Both the position numbers and the translations under genes were made by a program. DNA of 64,000 nt from Pseudobacteriovorax antillogorgiicola (GTDB lineage: Bacteria > Bdellovibrionota_B > Oligoflexia > Oligoflexales > RGVZ01): assembly GCA_945865565.1 (NCBI GenBank), contig CAMBEK010000001.1, positions 289,795 to 353,794 on the forward strand, written 5' to 3'. A model generated the notes under the pieces. The model was not told the origin of the DNA and made no database searches. It saw nothing but the letters and a program-made list of their open reading frames with translations. Below, one piece after another: positions 8,088 to 16,973 of the stretch. Positions within the stretch are counted from its first letter, which is position 1, and every line of letters begins with the position of its first letter.

Positions 8088-9625
8088 AGGCCTCTGCATT
8101 TAAACTCGGTACTGACAATTTAACCGCGGCAACGCTGGTGGCCTTGGCGCGTCAAAAGAATCCGCCACTGCGCATTGAGCCAGAGGTCTGGCAACGGCTC
8201 GAGGATTTTCGCGAGGCGGTCGAGGCATTCGCCGGAGCGGAACAAAAAACCTACGGGATCAACACTGGCTTTGGATTTTTGTCGGATGTAAAAATTCCAC
8301 CAGAAAAACTCTCTCAACTGCAAGTGAATTTGATTCGATCTCACGCATGCGGGGTTGGCAGGCACTTGCAACCCGAGGTGGTTCGCGGACTCTTGATTTT
8401 GCGGGCGCATACTTTTTTGCTTGGACACAGCGGGGTTTCTCGCGAGCTCGTGTCGACGGTTCTGGCCTTTTTGGAGCATGACATTTTGCCCGTCATTCCG
8501 GAAAAAGGCAGTGTCGGTGCTTCTGGCGACCTGGCCCCCCTGGCCCATTTGGCAATGGGACTCATGGGCGAGGGCGACGTTTATTTCAAGGGCCGTTTGA
8601 TGCCGGCTTCCGGGGCCTTGGAAGAGGCTCACGTCAAGCCCTTCAAGCCTCGTGCGAAAGAGGGCCTTTCCTGCATCAACGGAACCCACCTGATGGCAAC
8701 CTTGGGAGCCTTCGCCTGTGTTGATGCTCTCACTTTATTTCAGTCGGCTGATGTCATTGCGGCATTAAGCCTGGATGCAATTCGCGGCACCCTCCGCGCG
8801 TTTGATCCGCGTATCCACCAGGTTCGAAGGCAGGCATCGCAGGCGGTCGTGGCAGAAAATTTCAGAAAGTTGTTTGACGGCCACGATGCGATCAGAGATT
8901 CCCATGCTAATTGCGGCAAGGTCCAAGACCCCTACAGTTTCCGTTGCATTCCGCAGGTGCATGGTGCCGCCCGAGGGGCCCTGGAACATATCCGCGGGGT
9001 CATTGAAGGAGACTTGAATTCGGTCACCGACAACCCGCTGATTTTCATGGAAGATGCTGCGCCAAACGACGTGATCAGCGGCGGAAATTTTCACGGGGAG
9101 CCGCTTGCAATGGCCCTTGATTATCTGGCGATTGCTGCCGCAGAGATCGCAAACATTTCAGAACGCCGCATTGAAAAGCTGACGAATCCCACGCAAAGCG
9201 GACTTCCTCCCTTTGTCACCACAGATAGCGGTCTGAATTCTGGGTTCATGATCCCCCACGTGGTGGCTGCAGCCCTTGTCTCCGAAAACAAAATCCTGTG
9301 TCATCCGGCCTCGGTCGACAGCATCCCCACATCGGCAGACAAGGAAGACCACGTCAGCATGGGTCCAATTTCGGCCCGCAAGGCACGCGAGGTGATTGAC
9401 AACGCCATGCATGTCATCGCCATTGAGGCCCTGACGGCGGCCCAGGGGATCGACCTTTTGGCCCCCTTGCAGCCATCTCCTGCGCTGCAAAGGGTCCGGG
9501 TTGAAATTCGCAAAATATCGCCTCGCGTTGAATCGGACCGTTCCATGCACCATGATATCTCAAGGGTTAAAGAGTGGCTTTCCGACGCGAAAGCTGTGAC
9601 CGCTTCGGGTATTGCGCTAAGATAA
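8084..9625 (+). CDS. hutH: histidine ammonia-lyase (HAL-type aromatic amino acid lyase)
   Basis: HAL removes ammonia from His to give urocanate. The 513-residue protein contains the ASG triad (about residues 146-148, in GSVGASGDLAPLAH) that forms the MIO cofactor. It keeps Tyr in YGINTGFG, the His-selecting SH pair in RSHACGVG, YSFR, GGNFHG and the Glu of KEDHVSMG. Two usual Gln residues are changed: NGTQ is NGTH here, and QEDHVSM is KEDHVSM. No hutU, hutI or hutG is nearby, so its place in a full His pathway is not shown. A related Tyr/Phe lyase or aminomutase is less likely because of the SH pair. Confidence 0.88.
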   Translation: MKASAFKLGTDNLTAATLVALARQKNPPLRIEPEVWQRLEDFREAVEAFAGAEQKTYGINTGFGFLSDVKIPPEKLSQLQVNLIRSHACGVGRHLQPEVVRGLLILRAHTFLLGHSGVSRELVSTVLAFLEHDILPVIPEKGSVGASGDLAPLAHLAMGLMGEGDVYFKGRLMPASGALEEAHVKPFKPRAKEGLSCINGTHLMATLGAFACVDALTLFQSADVIAALSLDAIRGTLRAFDPRIHQVRRQASQAVVAENFRKLFDGHDAIRDSHANCGKVQDPYSFRCIPQVHGAARGALEHIRGVIEGDLNSVTDNPLIFMEDAAPNDVISGGNFHGEPLAMALDYLAIAAAEIANISERRIEKLTNPTQSGLPPFVTTDSGLNSGFMIPHVVAAALVSENKILCHPASVDSIPTSADKEDHVSMGPISARKAREVIDNAMHVIAIEALTAAQGIDLLAPLQPSPALQRVRVEIRKISPRVESDRSMHHDISRVKEWLSDAKAVTASGIALR

Positions 9626-9654
9626 CGCTACAAAGACAACGGACGGAGCCCTGC

Positions 9655-10098
9655 GTGTTCAAATCACTTCTAACGATGATCGCGATATCTGTATTTTGCT
9701 GTATTTCTGTTGCTGCCCTGGCCGCAGGAAAGATGGAGCGAATTGGTGGTGACTACCGCCTGCAGGGGATTTCCCGGAAATGTCAGTTCCGTCCGGATGG
9801 ATCCTGCTTTCGCGTGGTCTTTGAGGCCATCCACAAGACAGGCCGCTTCGATGAACTCGTGCTCGAAAGCAACCATGTCAATGTCAGCGTAAAAAAAGGC
9901 GATCGGGTCCGTCTTTCGGCGGAGATAGCAGTCGATCGCGGCAGAAAAGCCGAGGTTTCGCAAGTTGTGCTGTTTGACGACTCCGGAAAATCCCGTCCAC
10001 CCACATGGATGTTATCCAGCAAACACAAGGCAGGCCCCGGGCCCGCGGCGCGTTATATTGACATGCATGTGCCTCAGACTGACTTTTTGGTCCTCTGA
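9655..10098 (+). CDS. secreted hypothetical protein
   Basis: This 147-residue protein is not recognised. It begins with a clear signal peptide (hydrophobic core LLTMIAISVFCCISVAALAA, likely cut after ALAA), so the mature part is periplasmic or secreted. The mature part looks like a beta-sandwich with two Cys near its start (KCQF and SCFR) that could form a disulfide. The GTG start follows ACGGAG; a longer in-frame start inside hutH has no SD. It ends 5 bp before the rhomboid gene. Confidence 0.6.
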   Translation: MFKSLLTMIAISVFCCISVAALAAGKMERIGGDYRLQGISRKCQFRPDGSCFRVVFEAIHKTGRFDELVLESNHVNVSVKKGDRVRLSAEIAVDRGRKAEVSQVVLFDDSGKSRPPTWMLSSKHKAGPGPAARYIDMHVPQTDFLVL

Positions 10099-10103
10099 CA
10101 CAG

Positions 10104-11162
10104 ATGCAAGAACGGCCTCCAACACAAGACGACGGACCCGTTTTGCCGCCGGTGACGCAGCCGGTTGGCTTGAACTATTGGCTTGGCACCGTCTCGGGCC
10201 GGCTGATGTTGATCAACACCGTCGTGTTTCTGATCATGTGCTGGAAGTCCAATTCCATTTTTTTGCCCACGCGCGAAGTTTTGCTTGAGTTTGGAGCGAA
10301 GGACTCTGTCGGGTTGGTGCGCGGGGAAATTTGGCGTTTTTTGACCCCGGTCTTCGTGCACATCGGTGTGATCCATTTCTTTTTTAATTCCATGGGCCTG
10401 TACTACATAGGTTATCAACTGGAGCGCATTCTGGGACGGCGGTGGTTTGTTGCCGTTTATCTCGGGGCGGGAATCTTTGGAAATATTGCCAGTGCGGTTT
10501 CAAGTGTTGCCATGAGCGCCGGCGCATCGGGTGCACTATTTGGTCTGCTTGGCAGCGGCTATGTGTTGGAGCGGGTTGTCGGCCAGCGCCTGGAACAGGT
10601 CACAGGACGACGCCCTAGACGCCGGATCTATGGCGGCATGGTCGTCATCAACATCATTTTTGGTTTGATGATTCCCGGTATTGATAACGCGGCCCACATG
10701 GGCGGTTTGGCGGCAGGTATGGTGCTAACCTGGTCCATGCTGCATCTGCGCCCCAACCGCTTGACCAGGCGAAACAAACCGGCCGCTTATGCTGCAGTTG
10801 CGGCTTTGGCCGCAGCTGCGGTCGCTGGCGCAGGTCTATCAACAAACGCAAATCTATTGGTGGCCCGTTTTGAAAAGTTTGCTGATTCAGCCTCTTCTGC
10901 GCCAGAGGGAATTTACTATTTGGAGCAGGCGTTGCGAATTCTCCCTGGTGATCAGCATCTGATTGCCGAGAAGATCAAATTAATTTTGATGACTGCAGAT
11001 CCTCAGGACGCGATCAGCGACATCCGGCACTTGTCTGAAAATCCAGGCGGACTCGAAGAGTTGCGGCGGCTTCAGCAGGATTTTCAACGTGACGGCCTCA
11101 CCCGACAATCAAAATTTCTTGATTTTTTTCTTAGTGATGGAACCGGTCCGGAACCAATCTGA
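10104..11162 (+). CDS. rhomboid-family intramembrane serine protease
   Basis: Rhomboids cut membrane proteins inside the lipid bilayer. The catalytic Ser142 lies in GASGALFG and the paired His198 in NAAHMGGLAAG, with the HIGVIHFFFNSMGL segment before them. There are about six membrane helices, then a seventh (AAVAALAAAAVAGAG) and a C-terminal soluble tail of about 110 residues that looks helical. The substrate is unknown. Its stop codon is 13 bp from the end of the convergent gene downstream. Confidence 0.9.
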   Translation: MQERPPTQDDGPVLPPVTQPVGLNYWLGTVSGRLMLINTVVFLIMCWKSNSIFLPTREVLLEFGAKDSVGLVRGEIWRFLTPVFVHIGVIHFFFNSMGLYYIGYQLERILGRRWFVAVYLGAGIFGNIASAVSSVAMSAGASGALFGLLGSGYVLERVVGQRLEQVTGRRPRRRIYGGMVVINIIFGLMIPGIDNAAHMGGLAAGMVLTWSMLHLRPNRLTRRNKPAAYAAVAALAAAAVAGAGLSTNANLLVARFEKFADSASSAPEGIYYLEQALRILPGDQHLIAEKIKLILMTADPQDAISDIRHLSENPGGLEELRRLQQDFQRDGLTRQSKFLDFFLSDGTGPEPI

Positions 11163-11175
11163 AATTGGATCCACT

Positions 11176-11850
11176 TCACGCAGCAATTATTGCGGTTTTT
11201 TCAGACCAAGGCAGCCGATAGAGTTCGCGAAGCTTGCCTCTCACGGCTGGTTCCCTCATTCCAAAATCCACACCGTGTGAAATTTGCGGCGCAAGTTTTT
11301 CCTGCCAGAACTGCTCGAAATAATAAGTGGCTTCACGGTAACGAAGGCTATCTTCGAGGCTCAGTCCATCTCGAAGTTTGAACCCCAGAACTATAAAATG
11401 TCGCAGGCCGCGCAGGACAACTCGTGCTCCGCATTCTCCGACAAGTTCTGGCAGTACGATCAGCTTGTCGACCTCGGCCTGCCATTCCATTTCAAGTCGG
11501 GTGGTCGCCAGATCGAACTGTGCCCGTTGGGTGAGAAGGTGAAAGTGGCTAACCTCTTCAATGATCACGAGCAGTGCCGCAATTCGACGGGACGTAAACG
11601 GGTCTAATTCCTCATAAATGACGGCTTGCTCTACGGTGGATCGGCTGAATTTCAGGCCAACATAGAGATCGTCTTCTTGCGCCACCAGCATTTCTCCGGC
11701 AGGCGCAGCTTCCGGTTCGCCCTGCTCCAGGGTAAGGAGGCAATCCGACGCACTAAGCACAATTTCGAATCCATAATATTCCGCAAGGATCCTCTCGATC
11801 CGTGCGATGAGTTCTTTCAATTTCGTGAGGGTGGTCACGGCCACAGTCAC
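11176..11850 (-). CDS. hypothetical protein, second of a coupled pair
   Basis: I do not recognise this 224-residue protein. It has no signal peptide or membrane helix and is predicted by eye to be mixed alpha/beta, with an acidic N-terminal half and a helical C-terminal half (LRYREATYYFEQFWQEKLAP). The ATG overlaps the stop of the upstream gene by 4 bp, so the two proteins are probably made together and may interact. Confidence 0.65.
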   Translation of the reverse strand: MTVAVTTLTKLKELIARIERILAEYYGFEIVLSASDCLLTLEQGEPEAAPAGEMLVAQEDDLYVGLKFSRSTVEQAVIYEELDPFTSRRIAALLVIIEEVSHFHLLTQRAQFDLATTRLEMEWQAEVDKLIVLPELVGECGARVVLRGLRHFIVLGFKLRDGLSLEDSLRYREATYYFEQFWQEKLAPQISHGVDFGMREPAVRGKLRELYRLPWSEKTAIIAA

Positions 11851-12467
11851 TGGGCAATCTTGTAGGGCACTTCAACGGGGTCGATGCCCTGTTCGTTTAG
11901 AATTTTGCGCAACCGGTCCGATTGACTTCTGGTCCAGCGGTCGTAGATATTCAGAATATCTACGGCCTCTCTGCGCCTACCCTGTTCCGAAACTTCAGCG
12001 ACAACATCTACAGCCAAGACAAAATTCACGGCCAGTGCTGTCAAGGTCGCCCTGGTCGCCGACTCAGGCAAATTTGGTGTCATGTGCTGGGCAGCCTGCT
12101 CGTAACCAGTGCTGCCAAGGGCAATGTAGTAGTCAATGTCGAACGTCTTGCGGTTGAAATAATCCTGAAAAAACCCTGTGATGTAGAGGCTGGTATCGCC
12201 CAAGGCCCGGTAGAGGGCAGGCTTTTGGGGAGCCGGTGCCTCGGAGGCATCGCGCAGCATAAAGGCCAACGGTTTCTCAAAAAAGGCCGGCATCCCCGCC
12301 TGCGCGCCAGCTGTGGCTGGCGGCACTGTGATGAAAGAACAGAGCATGTTGACTAAATAAAATTCAACCTCCTCAGGTAAATTTACCTTAAGGTTGTCCT
12401 TTGCCTGGTGCACCCGCTCCTGAAAAAACTCTTGGGGTGTCGCAGTTAAACGGATTTCTTGAACCAT
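11847..12467 (-). CDS. hypothetical protein, first of a coupled pair
   Basis: This 206-residue soluble, mostly helical protein is not recognised. The start is set by a strong SD (GGAGG, 5 bp before ATG); the frame stays open for 15 more codons upstream but without an SD. Landmarks are LPEEVEFYLVNMLCSF near residue 30 and DIDYYIALGSTGYEQAA near residue 110. It overlaps the next gene by 4 bp. A strong hairpin lies just upstream of the SD. Confidence 0.7.
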   Translation of the reverse strand: MVQEIRLTATPQEFFQERVHQAKDNLKVNLPEEVEFYLVNMLCSFITVPPATAGAQAGMPAFFEKPLAFMLRDASEAPAPQKPALYRALGDTSLYITGFFQDYFNRKTFDIDYYIALGSTGYEQAAQHMTPNLPESATRATLTALAVNFVLAVDVVAEVSEQGRRREAVDILNIYDRWTRSQSDRLRKILNEQGIDPVEVPYKIAQ

Positions 12468-12484
12468 CGTTGCCTCCGCCGGGT

Positions 12485-12505
12485 GGTGGCCGGAAACTGG
12501 CCACC
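12485..12505 (-). promoter_or_regulatory. hairpin in the 5' leader of the coupled hypothetical pair
   Basis: GGTGGCC and GGCCACC form a perfect 7-bp inverted repeat with a 7-nt loop. Read leftwards it ends 7 bp upstream of the GGAGG ribosome binding site of the following gene, a position where folding could limit translation. It could also be a protein-binding site for either divergent gene. Confidence 0.35.
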
Positions 12506-12650
12506 TGGCCAATATTCTTATCGGACTCTTTCAGATTTGCTTGAAAGTCCCCTCCTGTCGCGGGGTTGGGGTTGCTGTTTTCGCGACAATTTTTTTGAAT
12601 TTTTCACGAAATTTTTCGCTTAAATCCGGCAATATTGCTATTTTGACCTC

Positions 12651-13043
12651 ATGATGAACGAGACCTTCAAAAAGCACCCTGTGTCCCCCGCTCCAGTGGA
12701 CACATCTGCGTCTGACCGCCTCGGCTTGGAGGAGATCGTTCATTTGGCGAACAAAGTGGGTTTGGAATATGCCTCGGCCAAAAAAGACGCCGATCGTCTG
12801 GAACTACTGAAGCCGACCATCAGGGCGCGCATCATGATCCGTCTCGATGATGGGGAAATGAATGAGACGCGCCTGCGCCGTTTGACTGAAACGGACGCCG
12901 AGTATGTTGAATTTCTGGAAAAGATGGCGGAGACACGCGGCGAGGCTGACAAGCTTCGCATACGCTATGAATCCTACAAGAATTTGTTCGAAGCCAAGAG
13001 AAGCTTACTCAGTTATCACAAGGCCGAAATGAAACTGGTGTGA
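12651..13043 (+). CDS. hypothetical coiled-coil protein
   Basis: This 130-residue, highly charged, helical protein has no recognised family. Residues about 30-130 look like continuous helices, with a basic-acidic pattern ending in RIRYESYKNLFEAKRSLLSYHKAE. It has no signal peptide, so it is probably cytoplasmic. Two adjacent ATG codons could start it and neither has a clear SD. A 10-bp palindrome (GCAATATTGC) lies 12 bp upstream. It is convergent with the TPR lipoprotein gene, 6 bp away. Confidence 0.65.
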   Translation: MMNETFKKHPVSPAPVDTSASDRLGLEEIVHLANKVGLEYASAKKDADRLELLKPTIRARIMIRLDDGEMNETRLRRLTETDAEYVEFLEKMAETRGEADKLRIRYESYKNLFEAKRSLLSYHKAEMKLV

Positions 13044-13049
13044 CCATTT

Positions 13050-14006
13050 TCAATTTCGCACGGTGTTAAGTTTTTTTCTTGTTTGCTCAAGTTGGCTCAA
13101 CAAGTCCGGATCCGTTGCAGCCAGCTTCGAAAAAATTTCAAAATGTTTTTTGGATTGCGCAGCGTCGCTGGATTCCAAGACTTCACCCAGAAGAAAATGA
13201 GCTTCGGCCATTTCGGGACGAACCCGTATTGCTCGTTCTAAAAATCCTGCTGCCTTGTCTTTCTGTCCTTTCTGGCTGGTGATACGCCCCATTCCGTAAA
13301 GCGCGCTGGCCGTAAGGGGTGCGTCACGAAGGGCTGCACCATAGGAGTCGCTTGCCTTGGCTGTGTTGCCGGTTTCAAGCAGGATGTCGCCTTCGACACT
13401 TTTGAGAAACGGCATGGACTCCTTGTCGGCATTCTTGATGGCCGAATGGATGGTGTTGAGGGCTTCGTTAAATCGGCGGAGCTTTATCAGGATCCGTGCC
13501 GCGATCACTGATGCCTGTGTGTCTTTTGAATCGGCCGCAAGCAGCCTTTGGCTGTTGGTCAGGGCTTCCGAATAATAACGGATCTTGTAGAAACTCCAGG
13601 CCAGAGCTTTAAGCGCGCGCGGGTCGTTACCGCGTGCGCGCAGGGCTTGCTGATAGCGGTAAATCCCATCGCCATAACGCCCCTCTGCCCGACAGGCCTC
13701 ACCAAGGTAAAAGTTGGTGTCAAAGTCGGCGGGGAGTTTTTCTGCTGCGGTTTCCAGAACCTTGATCGAGTTGTGATAGTCGCCAGTTTTCACCAGCATG
13801 ATGCCAAGGTTGCGGCTTGCGGCCGCATTCCCCGGATCGATCGCAAGGGACTTCCGGTATTGGTCGATCGCCTCGCGCAAAAGTCCCTGCTTGGCGTATT
13901 CGTTGCCCAGCGATAGTGCGGCGCCTCCCGAGGGTGTTTGGCAGGCAGTGGTCGTTGCCAGGATCACCGCCACGGCAAAAGCGCGAACACTAGTGTAAGT
14001 TTGCAT
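13050..14006 (-). CDS. TPR-repeat lipoprotein
   Basis: This 318-residue protein has a signal peptide ending in the lipobox-like ATTTAC, so it is probably a lipoprotein. It is followed by seven or so tetratricopeptide repeats (for example YAKQGLLREAIDQYRKSLAI and ALYGMGRITSQKGQKDKAAG). TPR lipoproteins such as NlpI and PilW act as scaffolds for cell-wall enzymes or pili; the partner here is unknown. The start follows GGAGG at 8 bp; an ATG five codons upstream overlaps this SD. Confidence 0.85.
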   Translation of the reverse strand: MQTYTSVRAFAVAVILATTTACQTPSGGAALSLGNEYAKQGLLREAIDQYRKSLAIDPGNAAASRNLGIMLVKTGDYHNSIKVLETAAEKLPADFDTNFYLGEACRAEGRYGDGIYRYQQALRARGNDPRALKALAWSFYKIRYYSEALTNSQRLLAADSKDTQASVIAARILIKLRRFNEALNTIHSAIKNADKESMPFLKSVEGDILLETGNTAKASDSYGAALRDAPLTASALYGMGRITSQKGQKDKAAGFLERAIRVRPEMAEAHFLLGEVLESSDAAQSKKHFEIFSKLAATDPDLLSQLEQTRKKLNTVRN

Positions 14007-14066
14007 GTCGAGAACCTCCATTCCAATGGAACGATTCTCTATATTGTAGCAATGACAGAGGGGAAC

Positions 14067-14405
14067 TTACAGGTTGTCTCTGATGTAGCGTTCTTCGTAG
14101 AGGGACCAGCAACGGTCGTCTCCGGAGTAGAATGCCAAGACAACTTGATTGTATTGAGTCTCTTTGTACTTTGCGATTTTATACACATAATATCGCAGTT
14201 TGGCAGAGCCACTGCGGCCACTGACCATCCGGTCGGGCGTCGGCATGAAGTCATCAAGAAAATAACATTCGTTCGGTGTATTCTTCAGGAACGGAAGTGC
14301 CACCGGATCTTCCGGTTTTATGGCCACGCTGGTTTGACAACCGGCCACGAGTGCCAGCGAGCACGCCAGGTAAAACAGCAGCGATGTGGTCCGTACATTT
14401 CTCAT
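14067..14405 (-). CDS. small hypothetical lipoprotein
   Basis: The 112-residue product has an N-terminal signal with the lipobox LVAGC and then a short soluble domain with two Cys (NECYF and DRCWS). The family is not recognised. An alternative ATG seven codons upstream is in frame; neither start has a clear SD, and the shorter one gives a typical 23-residue lipoprotein signal. It lies 60 bp upstream of the TPR lipoprotein on the same strand and may be co-transcribed with it. Confidence 0.6.
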   Translation of the reverse strand: MRNVRTTSLLFYLACSLALVAGCQTSVAIKPEDPVALPFLKNTPNECYFLDDFMPTPDRMVSGRSGSAKLRYYVYKIAKYKETQYNQVVLAFYSGDDRCWSLYEERYIRDNL

Positions 14406-14424
14406 CACCCGGAGAATCGGCGTC

Positions 14425-15417
14425 ATGATGGTAAAGGTTAATCACCTGCGGTCTGAATGGGTTGGGAGTTCGTCAACTTCAAGAAGGTTCTTCAGTATTT
14501 TCTCGGTGCTCGCGGCAGTCATTTTTTTTCAAGAATCCTGCACGGTGCCCGCAAAGAACGTGAAACACAGTTGGGTCGTACTGGACACCAGCCGTGATTT
14601 GGAGTGCTCGCCTTGGCCGGGGGTGGAAGAAATGGCCACGGTATCGGATGTCGTCTTCCATCAGTCTGCAAGCAGGGAAATACTTGCGGCAGGCACAGGA
14701 CTTGATCGAAGTGGCAAGGCCGCCATGGTTGTTTCGCCGATCCTGAAAGACAGCCCAACCGAGGCGGTGATGAGCACCTACAAAGGAGCACCGCCGCGCT
14801 TGTTTCGTGGGTCGTGCCCGCTGCAGGGTCCGGCATCGGGGGCCGTTTCAAGGCTGGAATTGGGCGCACCCGAGAATGGCAGCTGTTTTGTCCTTGGAAG
14901 TGACGCAGGTGATACGCTGGAGTGGAAGGTTTCGTGGGCGAAGGTCATTTCAACAAATGTTATTGATTCCGGGATGTTGAATGCGAAAATGACCTCCCCG
15001 ATTGAAAGCGCAACGGCACTTCCATCCAAAGAAGGGGTTTTCTTGGCAGCCGTCACCGGGGACAGCCTCGTCGGTGATGCAAATATCGAAGTTTTTTTCT
15101 TTCGCTTTGGACTTTCGGACCCCGTTTGGTCGAAGGTGATGAAGTTGCCGCACACGCACCTGGGGGATCCTGTGCTTGTGCTCGATGGAGCCATTGGGCA
15201 CGCCGTGCTGATGGTCCCAAAATGGGTTGACGTTGAGAGCACCATTGGGACATACAGGCTGAGCCCTGAAGGCCTTGTGCCAGCAGCGAATCAGGGGATT
15301 TTCCCCGCTGCATCTGTGGTGGTTGATGTTGCTGAAATCACAGGCGGTGCCGCGGCCATGATCCGCAGCCGGACCAAGGACAAATGGCGATACAGACTTT
15401 GCGAAATGAAATGGTAG
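14425..15417 (+). CDS. hypothetical exported or membrane-anchored protein
   Basis: This 330-residue protein is not recognised. A single hydrophobic segment (FFSIFSVLAAVIFF, residues about 23-36) is followed by Cys in ESCT, which is not a standard lipobox. The remainder looks like beta-strands, possibly a propeller. The ATG follows GGAGA at 9 bp; a longer frame start upstream overlaps the divergent lipoprotein gene. Its 3' end overlaps the start of the ubiA-like gene. Confidence 0.6.
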   Translation: MMVKVNHLRSEWVGSSSTSRRFFSIFSVLAAVIFFQESCTVPAKNVKHSWVVLDTSRDLECSPWPGVEEMATVSDVVFHQSASREILAAGTGLDRSGKAAMVVSPILKDSPTEAVMSTYKGAPPRLFRGSCPLQGPASGAVSRLELGAPENGSCFVLGSDAGDTLEWKVSWAKVISTNVIDSGMLNAKMTSPIESATALPSKEGVFLAAVTGDSLVGDANIEVFFFRFGLSDPVWSKVMKLPHTHLGDPVLVLDGAIGHAVLMVPKWVDVESTIGTYRLSPEGLVPAANQGIFPAASVVVDVAEITGGAAAMIRSRTKDKWRYRLCEMKW

Positions 15418-16316
15418 ATGTCAGCCCTCGTTGGACCCGGATCCTGGGGGCATTTTCTGCGGACATCAAACTAGCCCACTCCGTTTTTGCCATGCCTTTT
15501 GCGGTGGTCGGTCTTGTGCTTTCGGGTGCAGGTTGGCCAAGCCTTTACCAGGCATTTTTTTTGTTGGTGGCAATGGTCTCGGCACGCAGTTTTGCGATGG
15601 GAATGAACCGTTACTTGGACGCTGACATAGATTCCCTCAACGAACGCACGGTTTTACGAGCGATTCCAGCAGGTCGCATTCACCGCCACCAAAGTCTGGC
15701 GATTAGTTTAGCTGCAGCAGCGATTTTTTTAGCGGCGTCATTCGCCCTGTCGACGATGTGCGGTTTTCTGGCGATACCGCTACTGATGATTTTGGCCTTT
15801 TATTCGCAGATGAAGCGGATTGGCTGGATGACTCACTTTTACCTGGGCCTTTGCCTTGCACTTGCCCCCGTGGCCGTGTCGATTGCATTGACGGGTTCAG
15901 TGCCTCTGGCGACCCTTTTGGTGGCGGCGGCAGTAACGTTCTGGACCGCAGGTTTTGACATTCTTTATTCCCTGCAAGACCGGACGTTTGATCAGGCGCA
16001 TGGTTTGGCGAGTATCCCGGCTAGATTTGGTGCACGCAATTCATTGTGGATCAGTCGCCTTTGTTTTGCCGCCATGATGATCTTGCTGGTGTCTGCGGGG
16101 CAAATTTCTGATGCCGGCATTTTTTGGTATGCCGCATTGATCGCAGTTTCAGCCCTTCTATTCTGGGAACATTGGATCCTTCGCAATACGGCTGAACAGG
16201 TTGATGGTCGTTTGATCGACAAGGCTTTTTTTACGGCAAACGCGTGGATCAGTGTGGTTTTCTGTGCGGGTGTTTTGGTTGATCGGCTGGCTTCGGTTTG
16301 GGGGACAATTCCATGA
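15384..16316 (+). CDS. UbiA-family prenyltransferase, probably for menaquinone (MqnP-like)
   Basis: UbiA enzymes attach a polyprenyl chain to an aromatic ring in the membrane. The prenyl-diphosphate motif is visible as N75, D79 and D83 in NRYLDADID, and the second aspartate-rich motif as YSLQDRTFDQA. AHSVFAMPFA near residue 31 is typical. About eight to nine membrane helices are present in 310 residues. A second possible ATG nine codons later overlaps the upstream stop by 7 bp. With ubiX next door and mqnC in the window, a role in futalosine-route menaquinone synthesis is more likely than ubiquinone, but this is inference. Confidence 0.85.
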   Translation: MAIQTLRNEMVDVSPRWTRILGAFSADIKLAHSVFAMPFAVVGLVLSGAGWPSLYQAFFLLVAMVSARSFAMGMNRYLDADIDSLNERTVLRAIPAGRIHRHQSLAISLAAAAIFLAASFALSTMCGFLAIPLLMILAFYSQMKRIGWMTHFYLGLCLALAPVAVSIALTGSVPLATLLVAAAVTFWTAGFDILYSLQDRTFDQAHGLASIPARFGARNSLWISRLCFAAMMILLVSAGQISDAGIFWYAALIAVSALLFWEHWILRNTAEQVDGRLIDKAFFTANAWISVVFCAGVLVDRLASVWGTIP

Positions 16317-16969
16317 CGATACAAATGACGACAAAAATGACGGCAAATCCGACTCCAGGGCGCCGCGTGATGATCGCCGTTACCGGTGCCTCTGGCAGCA
16401 TTTACGCAGAACGCTTGATCCAGCAATGTTTGGCGCGTTTCCCGCGAGTCTACATTGTGGCAACTGATCCGGCGCGGCAGGTGGCCGACCATGAACTTCC
16501 AGAAAATTCTTCAAATGGCGGTGTCTCGCTGCGTAAAATCTTGGCAGGGGATATTCCAGAGGCCCACCGCGAGGTGATTCGTTTGTTGAAAAACGATGAT
16601 CTTTTTGCACCAGTGGCCAGTGGATCCTCTGCGCCAACGGACATGATCGTCGTCCCGTGTTCTATGGGTTCCCTCGCGCGAATTGCCCAGGGCCTGTCGA
16701 CTAACCTGCTGGAGCGCGCCGCCGATGTTGTGTTGAAGCAACGCCGCCGGTTGATTATGGTTCCGCGTGAAACGCCACTCAACGCCATTCATTTGCGCAA
16801 CATGCTGACACTCAGTGAAATGGGCGTGGATATTGTCCCCGCCATGCCGGCCTTTTACCAGCACCCCAAGACCATTGATGACATGGTTGATTTTGTGGTG
16901 GGCAGGATTCTAGAACTTCTCGATGTCGAACACGGCCTCTACCGACCGTGGAATTCCAGGATGCGTTGA
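16313..16969 (+). CDS. ubiX: UbiX-family flavin prenyltransferase
   Basis: UbiX makes prenylated FMN, the cofactor of UbiD-type decarboxylases that act on prenylated aromatic acids. The 218-residue protein has TGASGSIYAERL at the flavin phosphate site, VPCSMGSLARIAQGLS, and the MVPRETPLNAIHLRNML and PAMPAFYQHP blocks. The ATG overlaps the ubiA-like stop (ATGA) and follows GGGGGA; an in-frame TTG 15 bp earlier is less likely. The last 15 codons lie in a 50-bp segment repeated 1.5 kb downstream. Confidence 0.93.
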   Translation: MTIQMTTKMTANPTPGRRVMIAVTGASGSIYAERLIQQCLARFPRVYIVATDPARQVADHELPENSSNGGVSLRKILAGDIPEAHREVIRLLKNDDLFAPVASGSSAPTDMIVVPCSMGSLARIAQGLSTNLLERAADVVLKQRRRLIMVPRETPLNAIHLRNMLTLSEMGVDIVPAMPAFYQHPKTIDDMVDFVVGRILELLDVEHGLYRPWNSRMR

Positions 16970-16973
16970 TTTT
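16924..16973 (+). repeat. 50-bp direct repeat, left copy (3' end of ubiX)
   Basis: This 50-bp segment covers the last codons and stop of ubiX. It is found again at 18446-18495 with 49 of 50 bases identical; the one difference is A at 16945 against G at 18467. The two copies bracket exactly one gene. Confidence 0.95.

Noticed and set aside
12531-12743. Leftward 70-codon frame between the coupled pair and the coiled-coil gene
   Set aside because: It overlaps the divergent coiled-coil gene and the A/T-rich gap, has no SD and no protein-like pattern.
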